Shown here one piece after another: positions 27,961-35,905 of a stretch of DNA of 64,000 nucleotides. Below the pieces are notes generated by a model that saw only the letters and a list, made by a program, of their open reading frames with translations, had not been told where the DNA came from and did not search any database. Within the stretch, counting starts at the first letter, position 1, and each line of letters opens with the position of its first letter. The DNA comes from Pseudomonadota bacterium (GTDB taxonomy: Bacteria; Pseudomonadota; Alphaproteobacteria; Dongiales; Dongiaceae): positions 1 through 64,000 of the forward strand of contig JACPDN010000001.1 of assembly GCA_016183985.1 (NCBI GenBank). The letters are read 5' to 3'. A program made the translations under genes and the position numbers.

Positions 27961-28277
27961 GATCCCATCCCCACGGTAGGACGCTCAATTGACCCATAGC
28001 CGCCACCCGACTTACGACCGATCCGCCATAACCCCTCGGATCAATCGACGCCGACTGGCGCGTGACACGTACCGGACCAAGTGATCTTGGCCCCCCTGAC
28101 GACCGTTTCGAGGCTCGCGAGCGCGGGCTCGATCAATCGTTAATTTATTGTTATCAGAGCTAACTTAGGCGGACAAAAAAAACGACGCAAGCCGAATCAG
28201 CCCAAGGGGTGCCTGGCGCATCCCTCTATCATATTTTTAACATATTTATCAATATGTTATATAGATTCTACGCAACC
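27961..28277. other. AT-rich gap holding an inverted repeat
   Basis: No gene is seen in these 317 bases, which lie upstream of the M23 gene and downstream of cysNC. The right half is much more AT-rich than its surroundings. It holds a perfect inverted repeat, TAACATAT (28238-28245) and ATATGTTA (28252-28259), with a TTATCA spacer, within 20 bases of the cysNC stop codon. A poly-A run (AAAAAAAA) lies near 28175. Confidence 0.5.
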
Positions 28278-30197
28278 TCAACGTGGCCGACGGAAATGGC
28301 CTTCGACGTAGTTCACGGCCAGAGCTACCCCGGCAGCAATATCGAGCTTTTCCGTATCGATCACGAGTTCCGGCTGGACGGGCGGCTCATAGGGCGCACT
28401 GATACCGGTGAATTCGGCAATCTTGCCAGCGCGAGCCTTCTGATAAAGGCCCTTCGGATCGCGGCCTTCGCAGGTCACGAGATCCGCTTTCACATAGATC
28501 TCATGAAAGCCCCCGCCGGCCGCTACGCTCGACAAGGATTTCGCCAGTGCTTGAGATTTTGCCAGAGCCTGACGGGCGCGATCTCGGTCGCTGCGATAGG
28601 GCGAGATGAAGGCCGTAATGACGATCTGACCGGATTCGGCAAAGAGAGCGGCCACCTCACCGATGCGGCGAATGTTCTCGGCGCGATCCTCTGGGGCAAA
28701 ACCGAGATTGGCACTGAGGCCCCGGCGCACATTGTCGCCATCCAGCACGAAGACCTGGAAGCCGCGACGGAACAGCTCCTGTTCCAGCGCCATGGCAATT
28801 GTCGATTTGCCAGCACCCGACAGACCGGTGAGCCACAAGACACCGCCAGGATGTCCATTGCGCTGCGCACGCTGCCCTGCCGTGATGCCGTGCGCCACTT
28901 CGGTGATATTGCTTGAACGGACTGTGACCAGGCGCCGCTCGTCGGGATAACCTTCGAGCGAGATCGTGCCACCGGCCAGGATATTGCGCCCGTCGGACAA
29001 GACGAAACGCCCGGTTTTCGGATATATGTCCGCAGCATCCAGGCTAAGGAGTGCCGGCGAGCGCAGCGTCACTTCCGCAATATCATTGCGGATGACCGTG
29101 TCGCTCGGTCGCGCCGTGAAGCTCTCCGGATCGTAGACACAGGTGATGCTTTCGACGGTCACAGCAACGTCGCGCGTCTGCAGGCGCAAGCGATAGGCGC
29201 CCCCCAAGTTCAGCGGTGATTTCGAAAGCCAGAAGAGCTTAGCCTTGAAGACATGGCTCTCGGTCGGCGCCGCCTCGACATGGCTCGCCATCTCGCCCCG
29301 CTCGATGAAGAGCTGCTCATCAAGGGTGATGCCGACCGATTGACCGGCCTCGGCCGATTCCTGCATCGGAGCCGACCAGGCTTCGATGGAACTCACCTTG
29401 GCCGTCTTGTTGGAAGGCGAGAACAGCAGAGTGTCGCCCACATTGAGCCGCCCGCTGGCAATGCGGCCGGCCAGGATCCGCCGGTCGTCGAACTTATAGA
29501 CATCCTGAACGGGAAGACGCAGCGGCAGGGCGGACAAAGGTGCCGCGGGCCTGAAACTGTCCAGCGCTTCGATCAGCGTCGGGCCCTTGTACCAGGCCGT
29601 CCGCGGCGAACGCTCGACGATATTATCGCCGTCGCGTGCGGCGATCGGGACAATGTAATTGGGGCTGATGCCCAGCGACCCCAGATAAGAGCTGTATTCG
29701 CGTGAGATATCCGCAAAGCGCGCTTCGCTGAAATCCACCAGATCCATCTTGTTGACGAGGACCGCGATCTGCTTGACGCCCAGCAGATTGAGCAGGAAGG
29801 CATGTAGCCGCGATTGCTGCTGGATGCCCTGGCCGGCATCGATCAGCATCAAGGCGGCCTCGGCACTCGAGGCGCCCGTGATCATGTTCTTGATGAACTC
29901 GCGGTGCCCCGGCGCGTCGATGATGGTGTAGTCGCGCAAGGCGGTCTTGAACCAGATCTGCGCCGTATCGATCGTGATGCCTTGGTCGCGTTCCGATTGG
30001 AAGGCGTCCATCAGGAAGGCCCACTCGAACGGCATGCCGCGCCGTTCGCACATACCCTTGATCGCCTCGTATTTGCCTTCCGGCAGCGAACCCGTGTCGT
30101 GGAACAGGCGGCCGACCAGCGTCGACTTGCCATGATCGACATGGCCGACGATGACGATGCGCATCAGCTCGCGCGCTGTCTTAAGTTCGATGCTCAT
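28278..30197 (-). CDS. cysNC: Bifunctional sulfate adenylyltransferase large subunit/adenylylsulfate kinase
   Basis: The 639-residue fusion makes PAPS from sulfate with CysD. The N-terminal CysN GTPase (about residues 1-430) has [27 protein letters not shown] and NKMDLVDF. The C-terminal CysC kinase (about 440-639) has the P-loop [23 protein letters not shown] and [18 protein letters not shown]. An Ala-Leu-Ala-Lys-Ser repeat (twice) and a Gly-rich insert lie in CysC before the [11 protein letters not shown] strand. ATG 30197 overlaps the cysD stop as TGATG, which shows coupling and decides the start over the GTG at 30200. Confidence 0.95.
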   Translation of the reverse strand: MSIELKTARELMRIVIVGHVDHGKSTLVGRLFHDTGSLPEGKYEAIKGMCERRGMPFEWAFLMDAFQSERDQGITIDTAQIWFKTALRDYTIIDAPGHREFIKNMITGASSAEAALMLIDAGQGIQQQSRLHAFLLNLLGVKQIAVLVNKMDLVDFSEARFADISREYSSYLGSLGISPNYIVPIAARDGDNIVERSPRTAWYKGPTLIEALDSFRPAAPLSALPLRLPVQDVYKFDDRRILAGRIASGRLNVGDTLLFSPSNKTAKVSSIEAWSAPMQESAEAGQSVGITLDEQLFIERGEMASHVEAAPTESHVFKAKLFWLSKSPLNLGGAYRLRLQTRDVAVTVESITCVYDPESFTARPSDTVIRNDIAEVTLRSPALLSLDAADIYPKTGRFVLSDGRNILAGGTISLEGYPDERRLVTVRSSNITEVAHGITAGQRAQRNGHPGGVLWLTGLSGAGKSTIAMALEQELFRRGFQVFVLDGDNVRRGLSANLGFAPEDRAENIRRIGEVAALFAESGQIVITAFISPYRSDRDRARQALAKSQALAKSLSSVAAGGGFHEIYVKADLVTCEGRDPKGLYQKARAGKIAEFTGISAPYEPPVQPELVIDTEKLDIAAGVALAVNYVEGHFRRPR

Positions 30198-31045
30198 CAC
30201 ATATATCCGGCAGCACGCAGGCGTTCGAAGGCATCTTCCGTTTCGCGGTCCATGGCGCGCCCGGCGCGCTCCGGCGCGCGGGTCGTTTCCAATTCGGCGA
30301 TGATTTCGGCGATGGTCGCTGCCTCACTCGTCACCGGCGAGGTGATGTCATGATCTCCCAGCGACCGATAGCGCTTGCCATTCTTGGCGAAATAGAGCTC
30401 GACCATCGGAATGCCCTCGCGCTGGATGTAGCGCCAGATGTCGAGTTCGGTCCAGGACAGCAGCGGATGCACCCTGAGATGCGTGCCGGCTGGCAGGTCG
30501 GTGTTGAAATAATCCCAGAATTCCGGCGGCTGATCGCGGAAATCCCAGGCACCGCTCTCACCACGCGGACTGAACACGCGTTCCTTGGCGCGAACGCTTT
30601 CCTCATCACGCCGGATGCCCGCGATAATGCCGGTAAAGCCGTATTTGGCGATGGTATCACGTAGACCCAGCGTCTTGCGTGCGGCCGAACGGGCGGCCGG
30701 GGGCAGGGTCGGATCCGTCGCTTCGACCGGCGGGCATTTCTCGATGATGAGGTTGAGACCCCATTCCTTGGCGTAGATCTCCCGGAACAGGTACATCTCC
30801 GGGAATTTCTTCTCGGTATCGATATGCATCACCGGAAAGGGCACATGGCCGAAGAAAGCCTTGCGCGCCAGCCAAACCATGACATTGCTGTCCTTGCCGA
30901 GAGACCACAGCATGCCCAGTTTTTCGATGCGATTGAAGGCTTCGCGCAGGATATAGACGCTTTGCGCCTCAAGCTGGTCGAGATGGTCCATGACGGCGGC
31001 CGGCTGCTCCCCTGGAACGTCGAGATAAATAGCTGCAGCCGTCAT
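30197..31045 (-). CDS. cysD: Sulfate adenylyltransferase small subunit
   Basis: CysD, 282 residues, is the ATP sulfurylase subunit that joins sulfate to AMP, driven by the CysN GTPase. It has the PP-loop-like motif [35 protein letters not shown] and [21 protein letters not shown] 31045 is used here. The sequence TATAATG at that codon looks like a perfect -10 box, so an internal ATG at 30991 ([10 protein letters not shown]), close to the start of characterised CysD proteins, is an alternative. It lies 55 bases after the last prophage gene. Confidence 0.94.
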   Translation of the reverse strand: MTAAAIYLDVPGEQPAAVMDHLDQLEAQSVYILREAFNRIEKLGMLWSLGKDSNVMVWLARKAFFGHVPFPVMHIDTEKKFPEMYLFREIYAKEWGLNLIIEKCPPVEATDPTLPPAARSAARKTLGLRDTIAKYGFTGIIAGIRRDEESVRAKERVFSPRGESGAWDFRDQPPEFWDYFNTDLPAGTHLRVHPLLSWTELDIWRYIQREGIPMVELYFAKNGKRYRSLGDHDITSPVTSEAATIAEIIAELETTRAPERAGRAMDRETEDAFERLRAAGYM

Positions 31046-31100
31046 TATAGGATCGGGGCCGCCCACGCAATATTCCACAGCAACGCCGGGGGAATTTGCC

Positions 31101-31295
31101 TCAGGCCGCCGGTCCGGTGAGGGACACCCGCAAAGCAATGAAGGCCCGGCGGCGCGCCTCTTCGGCCAGTTGCAGATCACCGTCGGTGACCGGCTCCCCC
31201 GCCTTGGCCTTGGCGGCAAGCATGCCGAGCTGGGCGAGATAGGGCGCCAGCGCCGCGACACCCTGTACGATGATGGCGATGGTGGCGGCGTTCAT
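31101..31295 (-). CDS. Small phage-type protein with a hydrophobic N-terminus
   Basis: The 64-residue protein begins MNAATIAIIVQGVAALAPYL and has a helical, charged second half. It is the last gene of the prophage operon and its start overlaps the lipoprotein stop (ATGA). I recognise no named family; a role in lysis is suggested only by position. Confidence 0.65.
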   Translation of the reverse strand: MNAATIAIIVQGVAALAPYLAQLGMLAAKAKAGEPVTDGDLQLAEEARRRAFIALRVSLTGPAA

Positions 31296-31693
31296 GGCAG
31301 GTCTCCCATCGGTTCCGTTCCGGTCGAGGCCGGCAGCAATGGCTGCAGACCATCCAGCTGCGATTCCGCCGCGCCGATCTGGCGCACTGCCAGTTCCGGC
31401 AGGCCCGTCCGCAACGCCACGCTGGCCCCATCCAGCGATTGCTCGACCGCGTCCAGCGTCACCTTGATCAACAAGGCGCGATCACTACCCGGCGCAATGA
31501 CCTGGGCGCGCACGGCGCTGTTAAGGCCCACCGCCAAACTGCCGGCCAGCAGATTGGCGGCTACAAGCCGCATTTTTAGATCGATGCCCAGCCCGCTTTC
31601 CTGTTCGCCAACGGGCGCCACGCAACTCGTCAGCAAGGCCAGCGCCAACGAAAACGATACGATCACCGAAATCCTCTTCTTGCGAGGCGCCAT
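31292..31693 (-). CDS. Prophage lipoprotein
   Basis: The 133-residue protein has a lipoprotein signal: a basic start (MAPRKKR), a hydrophobic core and the lipobox LLTSC at about residues 21-25. The mature part is helical without recognised motifs. The start at 31693 is chosen because it places the signal peptide at the N-terminus and follows the holin-like stop by one base. Position after a holin-like gene suggests an outer-membrane spanin, but it is longer than typical Rz1 proteins. Confidence 0.75.
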   Translation of the reverse strand: MAPRKKRISVIVSFSLALALLTSCVAPVGEQESGLGIDLKMRLVAANLLAGSLAVGLNSAVRAQVIAPGSDRALLIKVTLDAVEQSLDGASVALRTGLPELAVRQIGAAESQLDGLQPLLPASTGTEPMGDLP

Positions 31694-31694
31694 G

Positions 31695-31940
31695 TCAGGC
31701 CCCCGCCTGTTCGGCGCCGTCGTCGGCCGGCTCTGCCGGCAGATTAGGCATGTGATAGACGACGAGGCCGACAATCAACGATACGATGGCCATTTCCGCG
31801 CTATCTGGCGTGGCGATCTGCCACTTCGCCCATAAGGTGTCGGCCAAGAGTCCCACCAGCCATTCCGCAAGCGGTGCTGCAATCGCAGCTGCCCAGGCTT
31901 TGTTGACGGTACCGAGCGCCACCATTCCTTTTCCGATCAT
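31695..31940 (-). CDS. Holin-like small membrane protein
   Basis: The 81-residue protein has two hydrophobic segments (about residues 16-33 and 50-67) and a short acidic cytoplasmic tail, as in small phage holins. The ATG at 31940 (MIGKGMVALG) is chosen because GGAGG lies 5 bases upstream; longer TTG and ATG starts lack this. It is located between the coiled-coil protein and the lipoprotein in the prophage operon. Confidence 0.75.
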   Translation of the reverse strand: MIGKGMVALGTVNKAWAAAIAAPLAEWLVGLLADTLWAKWQIATPDSAEMAIVSLIVGLVVYHMPNLPAEPADDGAEQAGA

Positions 31941-31966
31941 TTTTCCCTCCATGCCAAGGTTCCGCC

Positions 31967-32173
31967 TCAAGCGCCGATTTCAAGGAGCTTGCTAAGCCAA
32001 CCGCCGCTGGCGCCAGAAATGCCGCACAGCACGACCAGCGCACCCACCATCAGCCAGCGCAGCCGCTGCAATTCCTCAATGCGTTCGCTCAGGCGCGCCA
32101 CCGCATGCTCCAGCTTTTCGACGCTTGCCTGCAGCCGGCCGATGGCCTGCGACGTTTCATGCAACCCGCCCAT
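31967..32173 (-). CDS. Coiled-coil protein with C-terminal membrane helix (prophage)
   Basis: The 68-residue protein starts MGGLHETSQAIGRLQ, continues as a heptad-like helix to about residue 38 and ends in one membrane helix (LRWLMVGALVVLCGISGASG). A GAGG ribosome-binding sequence precedes ATG 32173. Proteins of this build are common in phage lysis and tail regions (haemolysin XhlA-like), but no motif gives a firm function. Confidence 0.7.
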   Translation of the reverse strand: MGGLHETSQAIGRLQASVEKLEHAVARLSERIEELQRLRWLMVGALVVLCGISGASGGWLSKLLEIGA

Positions 32174-32181
32174 CACACACC

Positions 32182-32703
32182 TCACCATCCGGTTTCGAAA
32201 TTGTAGGCAACGACGTCCGCCGCCGCCGTCAATGCCCGCAAGGCATCGACATGCGCCCATTTCACGCGCTGCAAGCGATAGACTTCCATCTTGGCGCTTT
32301 CAGCGAGTGCGATCATTGCCTCGGCATTCGGCAGCGCGAGAAAGCTGTCGTCGGCCATGCGCCAGGCAAAATCGGCGGGCCAGGCACTGCCTGCCGCCTT
32401 CGCCCAGCGCGCCTCATTGCCCATCGTCGTCAAATTGGCCTGATCCTGCTCACGGATCTGCAGAATCTTCCCGCCATAGGCAAAGCCTGCCTGCAGCGCC
32501 TGCCGATAGCGTTCGGCGATCGCCGCCATCTTCTTGTGGCGCAACGCTTCGGCCGGCCACACCCAGGCCGACCCGTCCCAGCGCTGTTCGGCGCTGTCCT
32601 CAGGCGCTATGGCAATTGGGGTGCCAGGAAAAGGAGAGGCGGCTGGCAGACCGTCAAAACTACCCAGACAGCCGCCGTCAACAGCAACGTAGAAAAACTG
32701 CAT
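32182..32703 (-). CDS. Phage tail-fibre assembly-type protein (DUF4376-like)
   Basis: The 173-residue protein begins MQFFYVAVDGGCLGSFDG. The second half, from HKKMAAIAERYRQALQAGFAY to the end, has the helical pattern of the DUF4376 domain that follows tail-fibre genes in many phages, where it helps fibre assembly. Its ATG lies 2 bases after the stop of the terminase-tail fusion, so the two are coupled and the second half of that fusion is probably its original fibre partner. Confidence 0.75.
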   Translation of the reverse strand: MQFFYVAVDGGCLGSFDGLPAASPFPGTPIAIAPEDSAEQRWDGSAWVWPAEALRHKKMAAIAERYRQALQAGFAYGGKILQIREQDQANLTTMGNEARWAKAAGSAWPADFAWRMADDSFLALPNAEAMIALAESAKMEVYRLQRVKWAHVDALRALTAAADVVAYNFETGW

Positions 32704-32705
32704 GA

Positions 32706-33720
32706 TCAACCTCGCAGATCTTTGCAATAAATGACCAGCCTCCAATTGGCGTAGGTCATGACCATCCCGACACCTGTCGTCTTGTTCGAGAGGTTGGGCG
32801 CGTAAGTTTGATTGAGTGCCGCAATGGCGGTGGTGGCATCGGCCGCGATCGCGCCGCCATAGGTCCAGATCAGCGCGTTGTAATCGACCTCGTCGCCGAC
32901 TGCCCAATTGCCTTCGCTCGTCTTGCAGCGAAAGACGGCGCGCACTGAATTGGGCTTCACGCCCAGTCCGTGCGCCACCGCGATGGCAGTCGACAAGGCC
33001 AGTGTCTGCTCGGCACTTTCGAAGGAATAGGCCCCGCTGACCGTGCGCCAGTTGCTCCCGTCACAGCGCAGCAGCACGCAATCTCCCGGCCGCAGCAGGC
33101 GGGTTGCCAGGCCATCCAGCGTCTCCGCGCCATTGGGATCGATTGTGACGTCACCGCTGCCGGCCGAATTGCGCACGCCGATAACCGCGCCATTGCCGGC
33201 GGTCGCCGCCGGCAACAGATTCATGGTGACACCGGCCGTCGTGAAATTGATCTCACAGCCTTTGTCGCTGGCCAGCACCGGCAGTCGCGGCTCCCACGGT
33301 ACGCGACCGATGCGGCCGTCATTTTCCGCCTGTTCCAGCAATGCCGCGTAATAGGCCCCCGGCACGCCGGCCGCGAAACTGCACTCGAATTCCTGCGCGA
33401 AAGCCTGGGACGACATGGTGCGCCGTGCGGCATCGAGTTCCGTGCGCTGCAGAATTCCCGTCTCGCTCGCCGGAAAACGTTGTGCCAGCCAATCCGGTTC
33501 ACTCATCGCCTGTTCATAGAGCGCGCAGAAATGATTGCGCCCCATCGGCGTGCCGATGAAGAGCGCCCAGCCCTGCCGGTCGGCGAGCATCGGGCGCACG
33601 ATCTCGGGCCACACGCGCGGGCTCATCTGCGCATATTCGTCGAGCACCACGCCGTCGAAATAGAGACCGCGTAGACGGTCGGCATTGTCGGCACCGTAGA
33701 GGCGGATGCGCGCCCCATTG
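32706..33720 (-). pseudogene. Terminase large-subunit fragment fused in frame to a phage tail-type domain
   Basis: The open frame from 33650 (314 codons) starts in the middle of a terminase large subunit: GLYFDGVVLDEYAQMSP holds the Walker B acidic residues, followed by ALFIGTPMGRNHF. Homology continues upstream to NGARIRLYGADN at about 33717, before the frame's GTG start. The Walker A part is missing. At about base 33275 (after EPRLPV) terminase similarity ends and a tail/fibre-type sequence begins (INFTTAGVTMNLLPAATAG, DPNGAETLDGLATR) without any break in frame. The nuclease domain and everything normally between terminase and tail fibre are therefore missing. Confidence 0.75.
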
Positions 33721-34126
33721 GGAAGACGGCACCTTCCTTCCGCAAAGCTGCCTGTGCCGCACGGAACAAGGCTTGGGCTGCGGCAAGCTCCGCCTCGTTC
33801 ACGGCGGGATCGACCGGGATATCAGTCGGCCGACCGCCACTCTCGCCGGCGAGCCCCGCATAAAGCCGGCCATAGCTCATTTCCGTGCGGCCGATGACGC
33901 GTCGGTAAAGCGCTGCATAATGCCAGCCGGCGCTGCTTTCTGCCGGATCGATCAACCCATGCGCCAGCAGCAGATCCAAGGGATGCGTCGCCGCCCCGCT
34001 TGGCTTGCCCTGCGCCAGCATCGCGCGTTTCATCTGCAATTCCGCCGTGCCGCGATCGGGCGTGTTGTCATTGGCGGCCTCGGATTTGCGCGGCCGACCG
34101 CGCCGCGTGGGCATGAAGGCCCTCAT
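33623..34126 (-). pseudogene. Phage hypothetical protein truncated at a deletion junction
   Basis: The 167-residue frame begins MRAFMPTRRGRPRKSEA and contains THPLDLLLAHGLID and GWHYAALYRRVIGRTEMS, a family I know only as short phage proteins encoded just before terminase. After about residue 135 (AALRKEGAVFP) the sequence is terminase read in the wrong frame; shifting by one base there gives NGARIRLYGADN. The natural C-terminus is thus lost. The start codon overlaps the previous gene's stop (ATGA). Confidence 0.7.
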
Positions 34127-34350
34127 CCCTCGATCTCCTCCATTTCGTCGAGCCCCATGGCCCAACGCTCGGCCCATTTCACCAGCCACAAGGCGCGCTC
34201 CGCCGTCATGTCGCTGTTCACCACCTCGAACTCGCCCGCCTCCGTGATGCCGATCCCCAAGAACTGCGACCACCGGGTCTTGAGGCAGGTGCCCACCGCC
34301 TGTTCGGGCCGCATGGTGGGGCTGGGCGGAAAGTCGACGATCTCAGCCAT
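34123..34350 (-). CDS. Small prophage protein, function unknown
   Basis: The 75-residue protein begins MAEIVDFPPSPTMRPEQAVG and ends in an acidic tail (MGLDEMEEIEG). No family is recognised. It overlaps the next gene by 4 bases and lies 18 bases behind the zinc-ribbon gene, so it is within the early prophage operon. Confidence 0.7.
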   Translation of the reverse strand: MAEIVDFPPSPTMRPEQAVGTCLKTRWSQFLGIGITEAGEFEVVNSDMTAERALWLVKWAERWAMGLDEMEEIEG

Positions 34351-34368
34351 GATGTTCGCTCCTCCTTT

Positions 34369-34563
34369 TCAGTTGTCGTTGGCGGGGGCGGGGGCGGGAT
34401 GGCCGACGAAGTCGACATTGCCGCTCTGCCATTCCTCGCCTTCCTTGCAGAGGTCGCAGACCCGCAGATACGGGCTCCGGGCCACGAAGCCGCTGCCGCA
34501 GTTGAGGCACCGCCGCAGGCCGGCCCAGGGGCTCGATTGATCTTTGTTTCTGTTTTGTTCCAT
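34369..34563 (-). CDS. Small zinc-ribbon protein, first gene of the prophage operon
   Basis: The 64-residue protein has two CxxC pairs (CLNCGSGF and CDLCKEGEE), a single zinc ribbon, and a Pro/Ala/Asn-rich end. GGAGG lies 6 bases before ATG 34563. It is the first gene after the operator-covered promoter at 34627-34656, so it may have an early regulatory role. Confidence 0.7.
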   Translation of the reverse strand: MEQNRNKDQSSPWAGLRRCLNCGSGFVARSPYLRVCDLCKEGEEWQSGNVDFVGHPAPAPANDN

Positions 34564-34620
34564 TATTTCCTCCCCACTCGGCCGAGGGCGGCCGCTGACA
34601 GGCTTTGCGCGTTATTGGAT

Positions 34621-34682
34621 TATGCGATAATACGCATATTTTGGTTACGCTGTCAAGCTTTAAAAACGTATTATTCGTACAT
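34621..34682. promoter_or_regulatory. Prophage control region: divergent promoters and two operators
   Basis: On the minus strand TTGACA (34651-34656) and TATTAT (34627-34632), 18 bases apart, make a strong promoter for the prophage operon. Its -10 box lies inside the palindrome TATGCGATAATACGCATA (34621-34638). A related site, ACGTATTATTCGT (34666-34678), shares the core CGTATTAT and overlaps a likely -10 box (34669-34674) for the repressor gene on the plus strand. This is the expected layout for a repressor that shuts off the operon and controls itself. Confidence 0.7.
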
Positions 34683-34762
34683 ATATTGCCGTTATGGCTC
34701 GACCAGCCGGAATGCGCGCCCCCGGGCCGCCCGACAGCTGGATGGTCGATAAGGAGTTTCCA

Positions 34763-35449
34763 ATGACAGAAATCTCGGAAGCCGCGAGGCGGCTGAAGGA
34801 ATTGCGCGAGCAGGCCGGTCTCACCATGCGCTCCGTCTCGGAGGCGCTGGGCTGGAGCCTTACGCGCTATCAGCATTACGAGGACCGCTACAAGCGCCGC
34901 TTCCTGCCCTTTGAACTTGCCCGTGAACTTGACGCGCTGTTCGGCCAGCACGGCACCGAGCCCGGCGCCGTGCTGCAGCTCGCCGGCATCGAGCAGGGCC
35001 AGAGCGTGACCCATCGGCGCGAGCCGGTGACGCCGCGCCCGAGCACGCTGGGCGGCGCCCAGAGTCAGCGCGATTTGCCCGTGATTGGCGCGGTTAAAGG
35101 CGGCAGCGAGGGTTTCTATTTCAACGAAGGCGAGGCCAAGGAATTCGTCGAGCGGCCAGCCAATCTGAAGGGCGCCTTCAACGCCTTCGCCCTCTATGTC
35201 GACGGCGATTCCATGGAGCCGCGCTATTTCGCGGGTGAGCTTCTCTACGTCAATCCGAACCGGCCGCTGACCAGGAACTGCTTCGTCGCGGTCGAGCTCA
35301 ATGATGGCCAGGGCCTCATCAAGCAATTCCTCCGGCGCAATGACGAGGAAGTGGTCCTCCACCAGTTCAATCCGGCGCGCGACATCTTGCTTAAAGCCGG
35401 TGACGTCAAGCGGATCTACCGTATCACTGGCGCTGGCGAAGCAGGCTGA
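34763..35449 (+). CDS. Phage-type repressor with HTH and S24 (LexA-like) peptidase domain
   Basis: The 228-residue protein has an N-terminal XRE-type helix-turn-helix (about residues 8-62, with LTMRSVSEALGWSLTRYQHYE) and a C-terminal S24 domain with the catalytic Ser in DGDSMEPRYF and a Lys in GLIKQFLRR. A GAVKGG segment at about residue 112 is where such proteins cut themselves, although the usual Ala-Gly pair is not seen. It should repress the prophage operon and be inactivated after DNA damage. ATG 34763 is chosen because AAGGAG lies 6 bases upstream. Confidence 0.88.
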   Translation: MTEISEAARRLKELREQAGLTMRSVSEALGWSLTRYQHYEDRYKRRFLPFELARELDALFGQHGTEPGAVLQLAGIEQGQSVTHRREPVTPRPSTLGGAQSQRDLPVIGAVKGGSEGFYFNEGEAKEFVERPANLKGAFNAFALYVDGDSMEPRYFAGELLYVNPNRPLTRNCFVAVELNDGQGLIKQFLRRNDEEVVLHQFNPARDILLKAGDVKRIYRITGAGEAG

Positions 35450-35493
35450 CGCCAGCAACGCCGCGTCGCCGCCAAAGCGCGCCTTCTTCCAAG

Positions 35494-35530
35494 AGCCTCA
35501 CCGCAAGCGTCAGCGCGTGAGGCTTTTTTC
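35494..35530 (+). terminator. Intrinsic terminator of the repressor gene
   Basis: AGCCTCAC (35494-35501) pairs with GTGAGGCT (35517-35524), followed by a run of six T. It lies 45 bases after the repressor stop and before the promoter of the next gene. Confidence 0.8.
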
Positions 35531-35542
35531 TATGCTGTAGAA

Positions 35543-35584
35543 ACGCATTTTGAGTTGACAAAATGCGTAAGCTTCAGCTAGAAT
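35543..35584 (+). promoter_or_regulatory. Promoter with the -35 box inside a palindromic operator
   Basis: The perfect inverted repeat ACGCATTTTG-AGTTGA-CAAAATGCGT spans 35543-35568. Its centre and right arm contain TTGACA (35555-35560); TAGAAT (35579-35584) follows after 18 bases. The arm ACGCATTTTG resembles ACGCATATTTTG beside the first prophage operator (34632-34643), so the same repressor may act here. Confidence 0.65.
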
Positions 35585-35614
35585 GGGTTTATCATCCGGT
35601 AATTGGAGGGGAAA

Positions 35615-35896
35615 ATGAGCTTCAATGCTGCCCAGCTGAGCGTGCTCGCCTATGCCAACGGCTTCACTCATTGGCATTACCGCACGGCCGATTCCCTCGA
35701 TCTGGTCCTAAGCCCCGTCTATTTCGCGCCGGCCGCTGAAATGCTGCGGGCGGGCGATCAGATCACCCTCAATCTCCAGCAGGACGCCACCATCGGCCTC
35801 GCCCATCTGGTGGTTGCAAACATCGTGGGCCGCCAGCTGGATCTCGCCTTGGTGGCCGCCAGCCCGACGCGGCAGGCGATGCGCCAGGCCGCTTAG
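35615..35896 (+). CDS. Short phage-associated protein under operator control
   Basis: The 93-residue protein begins MSFNAAQLSVLAYANGFTHW and contains DLVLSPVYFAPAAEMLRAGDQ, a short module I associate with phage tail and structural proteins (Y-x-T-x-D ... Y-F-x-x-A-x-x-M-x-x-G-D). No enzyme motif is present. GGAGGGG lies 4-10 bases before ATG 35615. It has its own operator-embedded promoter, separate from the rest of the prophage, which is why it could be expressed on prophage derepression. Confidence 0.75.
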   Translation: MSFNAAQLSVLAYANGFTHWHYRTADSLDLVLSPVYFAPAAEMLRAGDQITLNLQQDATIGLAHLVVANIVGRQLDLALVAASPTRQAMRQAA

Positions 35897-35905
35897 ACGG
35901 GCCGC

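Larger units (their letters stand above)
31101..35896. mobile_element. Internally deleted prophage remnant
   Basis: The block holds, from right to left, a phage-type repressor (plus strand), an operator-controlled divergent promoter, and a tight minus-strand operon: zinc-ribbon protein, 75-residue protein, truncated 167-residue protein, terminase-tail fusion, tail-fibre-chaperone-like protein, coiled-coil membrane protein, holin-like protein, lipoprotein and a 64-residue protein. No portal, capsid, tape measure, integrase, replication or endolysin gene is present. Overlapping starts and stops throughout show it is still one operon. I could not identify attachment-site repeats; the ends are taken as the first and last phage-like genes. 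Confidence 0.8.

Noticed and set aside
30994-31060. TATAATG at the cysD start taken as proof of a promoter
   Set aside because: The -10 match is perfect but no good -35 box lies 16-18 bases upstream, so I list it only as an alternative affecting the start of cysD.
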